Source of the DNA: Punica granatum
Lineage: Eukaryota; Streptophyta; Magnoliopsida; Myrtales; Lythraceae
DNA length: 64,000 bases
Assembly: GCF_007655135.1 (NCBI RefSeq)
Contig: NC_045131.1
Coordinates: forward strand, 20,692,001 to 20,756,000
Reading direction: 5' to 3'
Positions 45,601-57,518 of the stretch are shown here, piece by piece. Each line of letters opens with the position of its first letter. Within the stretch, counting starts at the first letter, position 1. The position numbers were made by a program, and so were the translations under genes. The notes under the pieces are model-generated. The model was not told where the DNA came from, did no database searches, and saw only the letters and a list, made by a program, of their open reading frames with translations.

Positions 45601-46882
45601 GTTTTGGCCCACCGGCTTCCCACACGAGGATTCCCGACCCAAGCTTGGGACACTATTCATCGCCCGGCAATCAGAGGTAAATAGGCGGACACGGGGTCAT
45701 GAGTGATAGGATAAAGAGCTAGGTCACGGAGGAAAGCGGAGGAGAGCAATCAGAAGAACGAACGAAAAAGGAGTCCCGAAAAACGACGGAGCGGGCACTG
45801 TGGCACTATTCATCACCAAGTCACTGAAGCACCGAAAGGTGCCTAATATGAGACTCCAAAAATCACTCTCAGCGCCAAAGTGACCAATGACACGTCCGGA
45901 CGCATTTCCGGGGCAAGCCGCATGAGCCGGGACACCCTGGTCTCTCGCGGACGCCTTTTCTGTCAGAGCTCCCGGGGCCCGCTCCACTGACAAGCAGATG
46001 GCCCCCCAAAACGGGCCTACAGGCACCCAGGGACCACCAGGGTCGGGGAACAAGCTTCAGATGACCTTCCGGAACTCGACTCGGTTTCTCGAGGGACGTT
46101 TCAGTGGTCGTGAACGTCTCCCGGCGAGCCTTCGGGGCACGTCCACGAAGAACAGAGATCACAACGATCCCCGAGCACCTCACGACGAGCCCCGAGCACC
46201 CCAAGACGTTCAGAGCACACTGAGAAAACCCCGGTTAAAGTCCCTAGGTCTTCCCGGGCCGACGGTCCCCGACCGAGGGCGACTAGCCAATGATCCCTCA
46301 TGGGGCAAAAGGATCGCCAAAATGAATGTTAGGATGCGCAAAGAGCAATCGGGGACCGAGGGACATTAAACCCCTCTCCGAACGTCCAAACAGGGCAAAA
46401 CCGACTCTCGAGGCGCCGAGTCGCCCGAACGATCGTTCACACGAAACGTGGCGATATTAGGCTCATTCAAATCCTCGTCATTTAAGCATTCCAAATCTCC
46501 AAATTAATTGGACATCGGAGGTCGGATGCCAGCTCAATCAAGTTTCAAGCATTTTCCGGCTTTCTCTCAATCGAATGGGACCCACAGCTCAGCCAAGCCG
46601 AGCCATCAAGCCACGGCTCAACCCCAAGCCACGGCTCAAACCCACGGCTCCGATTGGACATCCCCAAGCCGCGGCTTCCCCCTCCATGGCCGGCGGCTCA
46701 AGTCTCTCTCCCACCACAAATTTGAATTTCTCTCACATCTATCACCTCACATCACTCTTCCTCTTGCTTCCCCTACACTCTAAGTGACCATTTCCCCTCC
46801 CTAATTGCCTTAAATTTTCGGCAGCCCTAGCTTAGTCCACTAAACCGCACTTTACTTCACTTAATCGGGCCATTAACCTAGC

Positions 46883-46890
46883 CTATAAAG
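46883..46890 (+). promoter_or_regulatory. TATA box of G
   Basis: CTATAAAG is about 1.3 kb from the inferred LTR start and is followed by a CT-rich stretch (CTCCTTCTCTCTCAAGCC, 46926-46943). Confidence 0.75.
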
Positions 46891-47803
46891 TCTCATCCAT
46901 CATTAACTCTAATCACTTCTTCATTCTCCTTCTCTCTCAAGCCAATCTCCTTCTAGAATCCTCTCTAACTCCAGCCCACCCCCACAGTTCGTGCGACCTC
47001 TTGCCAAGGCCAAAACCAGCCGAAACCGCCGGAAAACCACCCTGTATTCCGGTAACCACCCGACCCGACCTAAGCAAAAATCACCAAACTCCCTAGTTTA
47101 CATATTTTCCACCCCCTAAGTCCATTTCCGGGCTTAGATTTTCGATTTGAAGCCTCCCATACCTTGTTTCAGCAGCACGAAGAATCGGGTCCCTTGATCG
47201 ATACTAGGTGCACACCGAACCTTCCACGCGTGCCATTTCGTTCCACGACTTTGCCGAGTCGTGCCATCGCGTTCAAAGGGTTCTTCACAACCCTCACCCT
47301 CTCTCGTGAAGAGGTGGTCACGATCCGAGGGCCGATCAACCGTGCACAACCGTCGTCCCGCCCGTTTCTCCTTTACCGGGTCCGCTTGACTTTTACCGAG
47401 CTTTATCTCACTATTTTGGGTTTTTCTAGGCTTCGGCACGTTCGGGACCTTCCACGAACGCCTAGACCTACCTCTAAGGAGTCCAACAAGCCCGACCTCA
47501 CACCGTGCCGTGCCAGGAGCTCGCGTGCCGACCCATTTTTCCACGGACTGCCGCGGCTGCCTTCACCCGGGTCACCCACCCGTGACGTCCACCCCGAGTC
47601 TTGTGACTCCCACGGCCGCTTCCCCGACTCCTTTCCTCGTGCATCGAGGCTAGGTAACGCCCATCTACAACTTAGAGAAGCTAGGACCTTTAATCGTTGC
47701 TTGTATGAAGTGCTTATGTGGCTTAAAGAACTCGAATGTACGAAGGTTTGTGTTTTTCGTTTAGATCCGTGAATCCCATGCATTTTCATGCAACGTACGC
47801 ATG

Positions 47804-47821
47804 TTATATATATATATATAT
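47804..47821. repeat. TA microsatellite in G
   Basis: About nine TA dinucleotides in a row; not present at this position in the other LTRs. Confidence 0.9.
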
Positions 47822-48109
47822 GATCGTGCCATGTCCGTATGAAGTGTGAACTCGCGTGCCATGGTGGGGAGGAGGTCGGTTCCGGACGGGTGAGGACATT
47901 TCGGCCACGGTTGAGCCATGGGATTCACGGCTTAGTCTCTAGGGATAGACCCGTGAGCTCCTATGGCTCGTCCGGGGCTAGGATGTCCTCCCTTTTCCCG
48001 AAAAGGGTTGATTCCCACATCTTTTTACCGTTAAGTCGCATGTAGCACGATGGCACGACGGGAAAGGGCTCGAATCGGGGTCGAAGAAGACTCTCCCGAC
48101 CCGTGTGAG

Positions 48110-48161
48110 CCATGGAAGCTCACGGCATCCTGTGAAGGAACATAGCCGAGAGCTTCCTTGG
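48110..48161 (+). other. LTR hairpin 1 (G)
   Basis: The arms are CCATGGAAGCTCACGGC (48110-48126) and GCCGAGAGCTTCCTTGG (48145-48161); 15 of 17 bases pair. Confidence 0.75.
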
Positions 48162-48388
48162 ACCACACGAGTCCGGGAAGTCTTCTTCCACCTCGGGATG
48201 GGTCGATTCCTGTGTTTTTCCTCCTTTATGTTATTAGTTGGATCAATGTTGCGTCGTTATTTCCATTCAAACATGTCACTCGTGTGTCGTGTACAATTTC
48301 ATACGATCGAGACCATGACTAAGACGTGATTAAATAAGTGGAATAACACGGGATCAAGGGAGAAGAGCCTGAGAAGGCCTCGGTCACG

Positions 48389-48439
48389 CCAAGGAACTCA
48401 CGGCCATCCCCTTTGCAATGGGGCCGTGAGGCTCCTTGG
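48389..48439 (+). other. LTR hairpin 2 (G)
   Basis: The arms are CCAAGGAACTCACGGCC (48389-48405) and GGCCGTGAGGCTCCTTGG (48422-48439). They pair through GGCC/GTGAG and CCTTGG with a small internal mismatch. Confidence 0.75.
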
Positions 48440-51362
48440 CGTGTTCGAAGCCTCCGAGCTCTCCTTTCCTCGAGGCCGTACGATTCCCGCACACACCCTT
48501 AATCTTATCGTGAAGTTGGGTAAAATTGTTTGTTGATTTCGTGAATATGATGTCCTTGAATGTCTTGTGTGTTTATTTGCGTAAATTGGTATTATGATAA
48601 CGCCAATCTAATGAAACATATGTCGTTTTTTTATGCGCACGTCACTCGTTGCATGCAAGGGCCGATCAGGAATGACGTGAAAGACCCACCGAAACTCGAG
48701 ACGGGTCAAGGAATATTCGGCCATTTATCCTCGAGAGGTGGCCGAATCATCCGTGACCTCCTTGGAGTTTCGCTTGGTCTCTTCGTTGTTCCGAAATCGA
48801 TCCTTGGAATTGTTCACGGTTATATTATCTCTTCTAGTTGATAGACGAATCCGAATTGCATAGCGGATGTACTAGACTCGAATATTTCCCGCTAAAACCG
48901 TAACCACAGTGCGGAGTGATAATCACTAAAAAAATCTCATAAATGGGATAAACGGGACGCTCCGCTCGGCTAATTGAGTCACTTGGACTAAGTAATTGGA
49001 TAAATTGATTATTAATTCGTAAACGCATCGATGACTCATGGAACGGCGTGAATGCCCTTATCCATTAAAAATTCACAATTTCAAAATACCGAGTCGCGTA
49101 ACACGAATGGAGTTGATGTCTAGGGAGTATTCACGTGCCACAACTCGAGTCCGGGCCCAATTTGAGGCGGCCCGAGTCGGGGCACGAGAGTCCTTTTTAG
49201 ACTCCTTCGTGTGACGCGATCTCCAATTTATACACGAACATTGCAATTTTATTATCCAAGGGCATAATCGTCATTCCGTGATTCACCGATACCCTAGGCG
49301 CTAGGGAGTCGGAAACGCCTCGATCTATGGACGGAAAAGGGCTACCCGTTCGGGTACGAGTCTCATTCGCACGGCCCATTCCGTCCACTTTCGGTGTTTC
49401 TATCTTCCTATCGTAGATTCGGTGGGGATCATTTTATCTCAATTACAAAACACAAAGAACAGGACTAATCATACATCCGGCCTAATCAAATACTAGATAA
49501 TGGATAGGCGGAATGATAGATTCCAATCTAGAGTCAAAACACGAGTTTGGCTAATCCGGTGAAACCACAGTGACACTTAACTGAATAAGAGTCATAAAAC
49601 AAACACACACATGTAATTGGCTTAGAACCATATCCTAGCCCGCCCTCTATGTTTGCCTAGGTTAGATACATTGTCTACTAACCAACCCCGGTTAATAACT
49701 AATTAAATCACGTATATTCGGCCTAATACACAACTTGTCTGTATTCACCGATACTTATCAGTTGTTGTCTGTATTTCATCAGTCTTATCAGTTTTCTTCT
49801 GTTTTATTCTTGCTTTTTGCTGATTTGTCGCGATTCGGGCCCGAGCCCATAGGTTACGTGTTACACGGGGTCCAATGCCCCAAACCACCGAATATGAGGT
49901 CCAACGCCTCCTAATTCACCGAGCGCGTGCAACCCGAGTGCGGAATGGGATCTAGCCTCGATTCACCGTTACACTCCGAACACAGCCTATGTGGAAGGCA
50001 ATTTGGATTGGGCGTGTGAAACGGATCTAGATATCACCCGGGAGCTCGATCGGCCCAACGGTTACAGTGGGAATCAACCGATTCTCCTGCAAACCTTGGA
50101 TCGATCAGACCCGACCCCCGGCTCCTTGAGCCCGCGTTGCCTTAATTCATTTATCGGTTATTCAAAATACACGGTGAGCCGGAGCGGAATAGTGGCCCAA
50201 TGCAAACCGATCGGGATCCATTTACTTATTCGGTTATACTTTGTAATTGTTTGAGAGAACATTGTGAGGATTCTATTTGTATGTTCATTCATCTCCTTGT
50301 AAGGATCCCTGATCGGTGAGAGAGAGGTTCGAGTGCTGGATCGGTTAAGTTGGTCTATCGCCACCAAATGGTGAGTAAGCTTGGATACTCGTGGTTTCGG
50401 TTCACGCAGGGAATCGACCATCACGGTTCGATGAACTGTAACGCTAAGATAGTGAACCGACTCCTCGATGCACAAGCCTACTCATCTTTCGGACTCTTGG
50501 CCCAACTTGATCAATTCATCGAATTTACGGTGTCAAAACGGGCGAGTCGAGCGCAACTCTAAATCACGCGGTAAATAAACAAAATGGCAAGCCTAGCAAG
50601 CTAGAGTACCGAAAGGGCGTGCAGGATATAGGCCCGAACGTAATAGAACCCCCGAATTCGGAATTTCCGGTTCCGTACGACCATTGCCTTAGCATTTAGG
50701 TGTATCCCGTACCCTTAGACCCAGGTAACTTGCCGGCCCTCGACCTTCGGGTCGTAAAATGGCAAGTAGCGACTCCTTCTCACATGGGTCCGTCGCGCGT
50801 CCCCGAGAAGGTGGACACTCCCAAGCCGCGTTTTCTTAGGCGCGCGCATGCGTGCCCCGACGAGATTAAATTCGGGTGTGCACAATTGTTCCACATTGCG
50901 GTTATGGTTTGGATGGGTGATATTCGGATCTAGCATGTCTAATAAGTAATAAACATGTAGACGACAATTAAAAGGAAGCGTAATTGCAAACAATTCCAAG
51001 GATCAACTTCGGAATGATGAAGAGGCCAACCGAAACTCCAAAAGAGGTCACGAAGGAGTCGGCCACCCCCCAAGGATGATTGGCCGAATGCTCCTTGACC
51101 CGATTCAAGTTTCGGTGGGTCTCTCACGTCATTCCTAATCGTCCCTTACATACATCATGCAACATGCACGTGAGAATAACACACATTTCACTAAATCGAC
51201 ATCAACACGACCCGGATTCACACAAATAAACACGTGAGACACTCAAAAACACCATATTCAAGGAATCAACAACGACGTTAACTCATTCAACGATATACTT
51301 GGAAATAACTCACGGGAATCACACGGCCTCAAGGAACGGAGAACCTTAGGACTTCGAGTGGG

Positions 51363-51412
51363 CCAAGGAGCCTCACGGCCCCATCGCAAGGAGATGGCCG
51401 TGGGTTCCTTGA
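51363..51412 (-). other. LTR hairpin (E, 5' LTR)
   Basis: Arms CCAAGGAGCCTCACGGCC and GGCCGTGGGTTCCTTG, as in the 3' LTR of E; only the loop has one change. Confidence 0.8.
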
Positions 51413-52623
51413 CACGACCGAACCCTCCAAAGCCTCTCCCTCCTAGATCACGAGTGTTTCTCGTCATGCCATTGTATCTTAGTCATGGTTAGGGACACCA
51501 CGATCGTGGAAATGGCCTAATCCGGAAGGATGAGGCAGTCATGGACCCTAGAGAGACAAAGAGGCTCACGCCCCCCCCCCCCCCTTATGAGGCTCGGCCG
51601 AGAGGCTCTATGACTCTCTCGAGTCTATGACGGTCTCATCCTTTCGGATTCGGACCATTTCCCGTTATGCATGCTTACTCACACAACATACGGACGTAAT
51701 AAAAGGAATGAAGCACGTACGATGCATGGGTTTGCATGAGGAATCCGGATCTAGAGGAAAAATAACGTCTTTCATGCATTCCAATTCTTTAGATCACATC
51801 AACGTTTCATACAAGCAAATATCGAGGATCCTAACTTCTCTAAGTCGTAGAAGGATGTTACCTAGCCTCGATGCATGAGGGAAAGAGTCGGGGAAGTGGC
51901 CTTGAGAGTCGCAAGACTCGGTTGGACGCTATGGATGGCGGGTACCCGAGAGGTGGCAGCAGCGGCAGCTTGGGAAGATCGGGCTCAGCACGTTAGCTCC
52001 AACCACGGCACGGTGCAAGATCGGGCTCGTTGGACTCCTAAGGGATGGATCTAGACGTTCGTGGACAGTCCCGAATGTGTCGAACCCTGGACAAGCCCGA
52101 AACAGTGAGAGAAAACTCGGTAAAGAAAAGTGGGCCCGATAAAGAAGAAATGGGTGGAACGGTGGTTGTGCACGGTGGATCGGCCCTCGGACCGTGACCA
52201 CCTCTTCACGGGGGAGGGTGAGGGTTATGAGGAACCCTTTGAACGTGATGGCACGACTCGGCAAAGTCGTGGGAGGAAATGGCACGTTGTTGAAGTCCGG
52301 GTGCACGCGGGTGGCGTCCTTGAGACCCGATTGTTCGCACGGTTGAAACGTGATGATGGAGGCTTCAAATGAGAAATCTAAGCCCGGAAATGGACTTAGG
52401 GGGTGGGAAATATGTAGGCAAGGGAGTTTGTGATTTTTGGCTTAAGTCGGGTCGGGTGGTTACCGGAATACTGGGCGGTTTTCCGGTTATTTTGGCCGGT
52501 TCCGGCCTTGAGAGGGGCTGAACGTAGAGTGAAGGAGAGGGCTGGGCTTGAGAGGTTTTTGGAGAGATGTTGGCTTGAGAGAGAGTGAGGATGAAGAAGT
52601 GATTAGGGTTAATGATGAATGGG

Positions 52624-52632
52624 GCTTTATAG
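52624..52632 (-). promoter_or_regulatory. TATA box of E 5' LTR
   Basis: The minus strand reads CCTATAAAG. This is the promoter position that would drive element E itself; the transcript would run through what is now solo LTR G. Confidence 0.75.
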
Positions 52633-53937
52633 GCCAGCTTAATGGCTCGATTAAGGGAAGTTAAGTGCGGTTAGGAGGCCTAAGTGTGGCTGTCGAAATT
52701 TTCAAGGCAATTAGGGTGGGGTTTGTGTCATGTAGAGTGTGGGGAAAGGAAGGGAAAGTTGATGGGAGGTGATGGGGAAGGGATAGGAAGTGATGGGTGT
52801 AAGAAGGATTTGAAATTTGTGGTGGAGGGAAGGGGAAAACCCCTTGGAGCTGCCGGGTTTGGGTTTGAGCCACGGCTAATTGCGGCCAAGCCGCAGCTTG
52901 GGGATTTAGCCGAGATCTTGGGTTTGACCTGTGGCATGGTGGCTTGGCTTGGCTGAGCTGTGGGTCCCATTCGACTAAGAGAAAAGTCGGGGAAAGCTTG
53001 AGACTTGATTGAACGCGCGTCCGATCTCCGATGTCCGATTAATTAATAGATTTGGAATGCTTGAACGAAGAGAATTTGAATGAGCCTAATATCGCCATAT
53101 GTCATGTGAACGAATGTTCGGGGGACTCGGCGCCTCGATAGTCGGTTTTGCCTCGTTTGGGTATTCAGAGTGGAGTTGAATGTCCCCGTTCTCCAATTGC
53201 TCCATTGTGCATCGTAGTGCTCGTCTCGGTGAGCCTTTTGTCTTGTGCGGGATCGTTGGCTTGCCGTCCCTGACCGAAGACCGTTAGCCGGAGGAGACCT
53301 AGGGACTTGTGACCGGGGCTTCCTCAGTGTTCCCCGAATGTCTCGAGGTGTTCGGGGACCGCTGTGATCTCTGTTTTCCATGAATGTGCCCCGAAGGTTC
53401 GCCGGGAGGCGTTTGTGACCACTGAAACGTCCCTCGGGAAACCCCGTAGAGTTCTGAAAGGTCATTTGAAGCTCGTTCCATGACCCCGGTGGTCCTTGGG
53501 TGCTTGCAGGCCCGTTTTCGGGTGCAGTTTACTCGTCAGTGGATCGGGCCCCCCCGGAGCCCCGTCAGAAAAGGCGTCTGTGAGAGATTGGGGGTGTCCC
53601 GGCTTAAGCAGGATGCCTCCGAAATGTGCCCGGATGTGTCATTGGTCACTTTGGCACCGAGAGGGATTTTTAGAGTCCCATATTGGACACCTTTCGGTGT
53701 TTCAGTGATTCGGTGGTGAATAGTGCCGCAGTACCAGCCCCTGTTGCTTCGGGACTTGTCGTCTGTTTACTCTTTCGATCGCCCTCTCATGCTCTCCTAG
53801 TGGACCCTTCTTTCTCTTGTCATTCGTGACTCTGTGCCCGCGCGTTCGCCTCCGATTGTCGGGTGATGAATAGTAATCCGGGCTTTGGTCGGGGATTATC
53901 GTGTAGGGAGCCGGTGGGCCAAAATAGGGTGCTGACA

Positions 53938-53942
53938 GCCAC
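53938..53942. repeat. Target-site duplication GCCAC, right of E
   Basis: This is an exact copy of 17661-17665. LTR A resumes with GAACGCCTCCCGGC. Confidence 0.95.
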
Positions 53943-54672
53943 GAACGCCTCCCGGCAAACCTTCGGGGCTCGTTTTGACAAACGAAGATCGCAGTGGTCT
54001 CCGAACACATCAGAAAACTTGGGAACCACTAAGAGAGCCCCGTTCGCTGATTCCTAGGACGTCTCCGGTTATCGATTTCCAGTCGGGGCCGGCAAGTAAA
54101 CCGTTCTGCCCAAAGCACAAAGCACGCCAACACGAGCAGTATAACACGCAGAGGCGCGAACAGGCCACAGAAACGGACAACTTCGCTCCGATCTTCCAAA
54201 CGGAGCAAAACCGGCTTTCGAGTCCCCGAGTCACCCGAGCATTCGCTTTCAATAAGCATGTCAATATTAGGCTCATTAAAATCGTATTCGCGCATACATC
54301 AGTAATTCGTCATTCAAGCGAACCACGGAAATCGAATGCGTGATCAATTGAGCCCCGAGCTTCTTCCGGCTTTCTTCCTAATCAAGTGGGACCCTTGAGC
54401 TAGCCAAGCTGAGCCGAGCCGAGCCGAGCTAAGCCGCTAGCCATGGCTCTCCTCTAATGACAAGCCAAATGAGCCTCATCCACCCATTTTTCAAAATATC
54501 TCTTACACCCATCAACTCCACTTCTTCTATCCATCAACTCCACTCTTCCATCCATCACCTCCCATCACCTTTCAAGACAACTTCCCCACCCTAATCTTCC
54601 CTCCAAAAATTCGGATCCCCTAAGCACCACTGAATTGCACTTAACTCCACTTAATCTTGTCATTAAGCTTGC

Positions 54673-54681
54673 TTTTATAAG
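54673..54681 (+). promoter_or_regulatory. TATA box of LTR A
   Basis: TTTTATAAG is at the conserved promoter position, followed by TTGCACTCTCTCTCTAGC (54714-54731). Confidence 0.7.
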
Positions 54682-54880
54682 TGCATTGGGTCATTAACTT
54701 AATCACAACTCCTCTTGCACTCTCTCTCTAGCTTTCTCACTCAAAAACTCTCTCAAATTCCTCTCAAACTCCAACATTTCGTTCAGTCCAAGCACAGCCC
54801 GGCTCAAGGCCAAAATTGCCGGAAAACTCAACCGTTTTCCGGCGACCGCTACTCAACCCGAACCAAACTTGACCAAACTT

Positions 54881-55248
54881 CATATCCCACACGTAATTGA
54901 CCTCCCGAGTCCATTTCCGGTGTTAGTTTCGGCATTTGAAGCTTCCAGCATGCAATTCCAGCCCAGTTCAGAATCGGGTCCTTAGGGAGCTTCCCGGTTT
55001 CTAGGCAAGTTCTTCCTTCTCGACTTAAGCAAACTCAACCAAACTTCATATCCCACATGTTTTCGACCTTCTAAGTCCATCTCCGACCTTAGAATTTTCA
55101 TTTGAAGCTCCCAGCACCTCGTTCTAGCTCTGTCCAGAAACAGTCCCTTAAGCGTTTTCCCGGTTTTTAAGCGAGTTCTTCCCTCTCGACTTAAGCAAAC
55201 TCAACCAAACTTCATATCCCAGAGTTGAGCAGAATCGGGTTTCACGAG
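54881..55248 (+). repeat. 166-bp tandem repeat in LTR A
   Basis: CATATCCCA starts units at 54881, 55047 and 55213, exactly 166 bp apart, each preceded by CAAACTTC. Units 1 and 2 share AAGTCCATNTCCG-like and TTGAAGC motifs and CCCGGTTT. The third unit is cut at 55248 by the C2 insertion. Confidence 0.88.
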
Positions 55249-56842
55249 TGTCAGCACCCCATTTTGGCTCACCTTTCCAAACGATGATATCAGCAATGAT
55301 CCAAGCCACAACCTGAGCAGATTACAGAAAAACGACTTAACAGAGCAGAAAATCACTATTCATCCTCAAGTAGGCAAAATCGGGCAAATGACACATGCAT
55401 ATGACAGAAGGACTCCAGGGGTCACCAAAGGGTAATAGAGTGACTAGAGAGCTCAGCAATATCCAAAACCGGCATTTTCAGTATATCACACGGACAGTTC
55501 TATTTTCCGATAGTTCGCTCGATCATCGGAAGACAGCCAATATTGGACCCCAAAAATCCACTCCAATGCCAAACAGATGAAAAGTGTCCCCAAAGGCATT
55601 TTGCAAATCATCTGCTCTATACAGAACAACTTTCTGTATACAGACAACTTTTCAGTGGAAGTCCAAAAATGCCGGTTTCTCGAAGAAAAGTTAATTCCAA
55701 ATATCAGATGCGGCCATGCCCCTCAATCATACAGAGCACGAGCAATGCTTCATATTGTCTTTTAGAAGCCATACAGACACTCTGAATGACTTCCGAATGA
55801 CAAAACGGGCATACCCTTCTTCGGAAGAGCGTAACCGGAGACTGGTCTGATGGAATTACGGCAAACGAAGAACACTACATTGCCTTGAAAACTCCAGCGG
55901 ACATTCGCAATTGGGCAAAACAGACAGCAAAACCCTTCACGGTTTCCCGAGTAACCTCCGAGGGGCACAAAAGGCCATTTTCAGTGAAAATCCATATCCG
56001 GAGGTCCTCTTTGGGGAAACTTGACGCCGGATGCTTACCTTACACAATGCTAGCCTTCTCAAGGCTCAATGTGAAATTGTCGGAATGAATCACACAACTC
56101 ATCTAGACCCCTCGAGCAGTGCTTTAAGGGTCTCAGATGCACTTTTCATATCCTTAGAGGCCCAATCTCAGCAAACAGAGATCGCAGTAATCTCCGGATC
56201 GCCCAAGAAACTCAGAAAGCAATATGAGAAATCCAGTTTCGGCCTCCTAGGACATCTCCGGCTCCATATTTGTATTTACCGGCTTAAGGGACAAGGGCCC
56301 ACGTAATTTGACAATTTATGTCAAAATGACCGACGTGGGATGCAGATACAAGATATGCTGTCAGAAGTGGGTAACCTCGCTCTGAATGCATAAAAGGAGC
56401 AAAACCGGCTTCCAAGCCTCATACAGACATTTGGCAATTTCTCACGGAAAATGCCAATCTCGGACTCATTAAATCCATTTCCTCGCGTATATCGATAATT
56501 CGACGTTCAATTCAAACCACGAACTTCGAATGCGCGATCAATCGAGACCCGAGCTTTTTCCCGGTTTCTCCTCTTCGGTCGTGGGACCCACGGGCTATTC
56601 AAGATGAGTCACCCTTTACTCTAGAAGCTTCTTCTTCTTCTTCAATGCAAGAAGCCAACTTGCACTCTTGCTTGAAAATATCCAAGAGTTTGAAGACAAC
56701 ACTCAAGCCTCCATCAATGCTCATCAATGCTCATCAATGTCTTATCTCTTCTTCATTAATGCAATGGAAGAGGATGAGGCTTGATATTTTCTAAGCATGG
56801 GGGTTAAGAGCACTTGCTTTTGCTAATTGTGTCATTAGCTTT

Positions 56843-56852
56843 GCCTATAAAT
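56843..56852 (+). promoter_or_regulatory. TATA box of C2
   Basis: GCCTATAAAT is the closest match to the plant TATA consensus in the window. A CT-rich stretch (CACACTCTCTCC, about 56889-56900) follows. Confidence 0.8.
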
Positions 56853-57214
56853 GGCCCAAAAGTGATTAAGATAATCACTTCTCCTCTTACACACTCTCTC
56901 CAACCTTTCTCTTTCAAGAAATCCTCTCAAACTCCATAGCCAAGAACACTCAAGAACCAGAAAACTTCAGCACTTAGAAGGAAGAGAAAAGAAAACCGAA
57001 AAGATCAAAAGAGAGCCTTGAGTTCTTAAGTCGGAAGCCGATGTTCATCATCCCGACTTAAGCTCAAAATTTCTCAAACTTCATATCCCACTCATTTTGG
57101 ACCCATGGAGTTCATTGGTGAAATTGGTTTTTCCATTTGAAGTCTTTAAATTATTGTTTCAGGTCAAATAGTGCATTTCGGGTGAAATCGCTACTCTCGG
57201 GTGAATAGTGACCC

Positions 57215-57370
57215 GCCAGCGCCGGCCGCGCGCACGCCCCGCGCACGCCCGCGCACGCCAGCGCGCCTGCCCGCACGCACGCGCACGCCCGTGCCCCGCG
57301 CACGCCGCGCGCCCCGCGCGCACGCCTGCACGCCCGCGCGCCTGCCCGCGCCCCGCGCACGCCGCGCGCC
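57215..57370. repeat. GC-rich low-complexity tract in C2 LTR
   Basis: About 155 bp consist almost only of G and C with repeated CGCGCACGCC and GCGCACGCC units of 8-12 bp. The surrounding LTR has ordinary composition, and no other LTR here has it. Confidence 0.9.
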
Positions 57371-57510
57371 TCCCGTGCATTCCAGCCGCATTCCCCGTGC
57401 ACCTAGCTCCCCGAACGTGCATCCTTTGCACCCGAGCATCCTTCCAAGCGTTCAACCGAGTCACCCGACTCTCGAACACTTCCCCGACTCTTTCCTCGTA
57501 TCCCGAGGCT

Positions 57511-57518
57511 AGGTAAAT
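57511..57518 (+). other. Candidate 5' splice site in C2 LTR
   Basis: AG|GTAAAT lies in CCGAGGCTAGGTAAAT, about 660 bp after the TATA box. It would pair with the acceptor-like sites at 61277 or 62263, giving an intron of about 3.8 or 4.7 kb that removes the rest of the LTR and the PBS. Confidence 0.5.

Larger units (their letters stand above)
45601..50884 (+). mobile_element. Solo LTR G, 5' terminus deleted
   Basis: G is a plus-strand LTR of about 5.28 kb, ending GTGTGCACA at 50884. Its first 13 bases (TGTCAGCACCCCA) are gone: at 45600-45602 the E LTR joins directly to TTTTGGCCCACCGG. About 8-10 bp of host sequence, including the left target duplication, are lost too; the right flank ATTGTTCC is intact (compare 19610-19624). 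No PBS or PPT adjoins, so it is a solo LTR. TATA box 46883-46890, donor-like AG|GTAACG at 47652-47659, two hairpins (48110-48161 and 48389-48439) and a TA microsatellite. The largest open frame (202 codons, 47164-47772) has no recognisable domain. Confidence 0.92.
17666..53937 (-). mobile_element. Element E: complete LARD-type LTR retrotransposon carrying two nested insertions
   Basis: E runs from TATGCGCACCC (17666) to GGGTGCTGACA (53937), flanked by the perfect duplication GCCAC. Reading the minus strand: 5' LTR 53937-43645 (split by solo LTR G), PBS 43641-43624, internal region 43644-22658 (split by element F), polypurine tract 22673-22658, and 3' LTR 22657-17666. Without F and G, E is about 15.6 kb, with LTRs of about 5.0 kb and an internal region of about 5.6 kb. 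No gag-pol domain is visible, so E could only move with enzymes supplied in trans. Hand comparison of about 300 aligned LTR bases gave roughly 4% differences, more than in F, as expected from the nesting order. Confidence 0.95.
50885..53937 (-). mobile_element. Element E: 5' LTR, proximal segment
   Basis: This continues the LTR from ATTGTTCCACATTGCGG and aligns with 19616-22657. It ends GGGTGCTGACA at 53937 followed by GCCAC. It contains the E hairpin (51363-51412), a run of C (51571-51584) that is 8 long in the other LTR, the donor-like site (51855-51866) and the TATA box (52624-52632). Confidence 0.94.
53943..55248 (+). mobile_element. LTR A, right segment (interrupted by C2)
   Basis: It continues LTR A from 17665 and aligns inverted with L1 about 1100-2255, including the GAGCC repeats (54410-54435). 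TATA box at 54673-54681, then the 166-bp tandem repeat. It stops within the third repeat unit at CACGAG, where C2 begins. The remaining LTR and any internal region should lie beyond the window, so whether A is a solo LTR or part of an element is unknown. Confidence 0.9.

Noticed and set aside
51571..51584. Run of 14 C as a possible structural signal
   Set aside because: The other LTR of E has only 8 C at the same place. Simple slippage, or a sequencing-length error, explains it.
15710..56361. C1 and C2 first seen as the two LTRs of one element, since 15710-16824 and 55249-56361 match
   Set aside because: C2 is followed 3.5 kb later by its own LTR end and a PBS, so it is a 5' LTR, while C1 is not preceded by a polypurine tract but sits in the D internal region. 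The doubled TGTC at 16821-16828 shows that A was inserted into C1.
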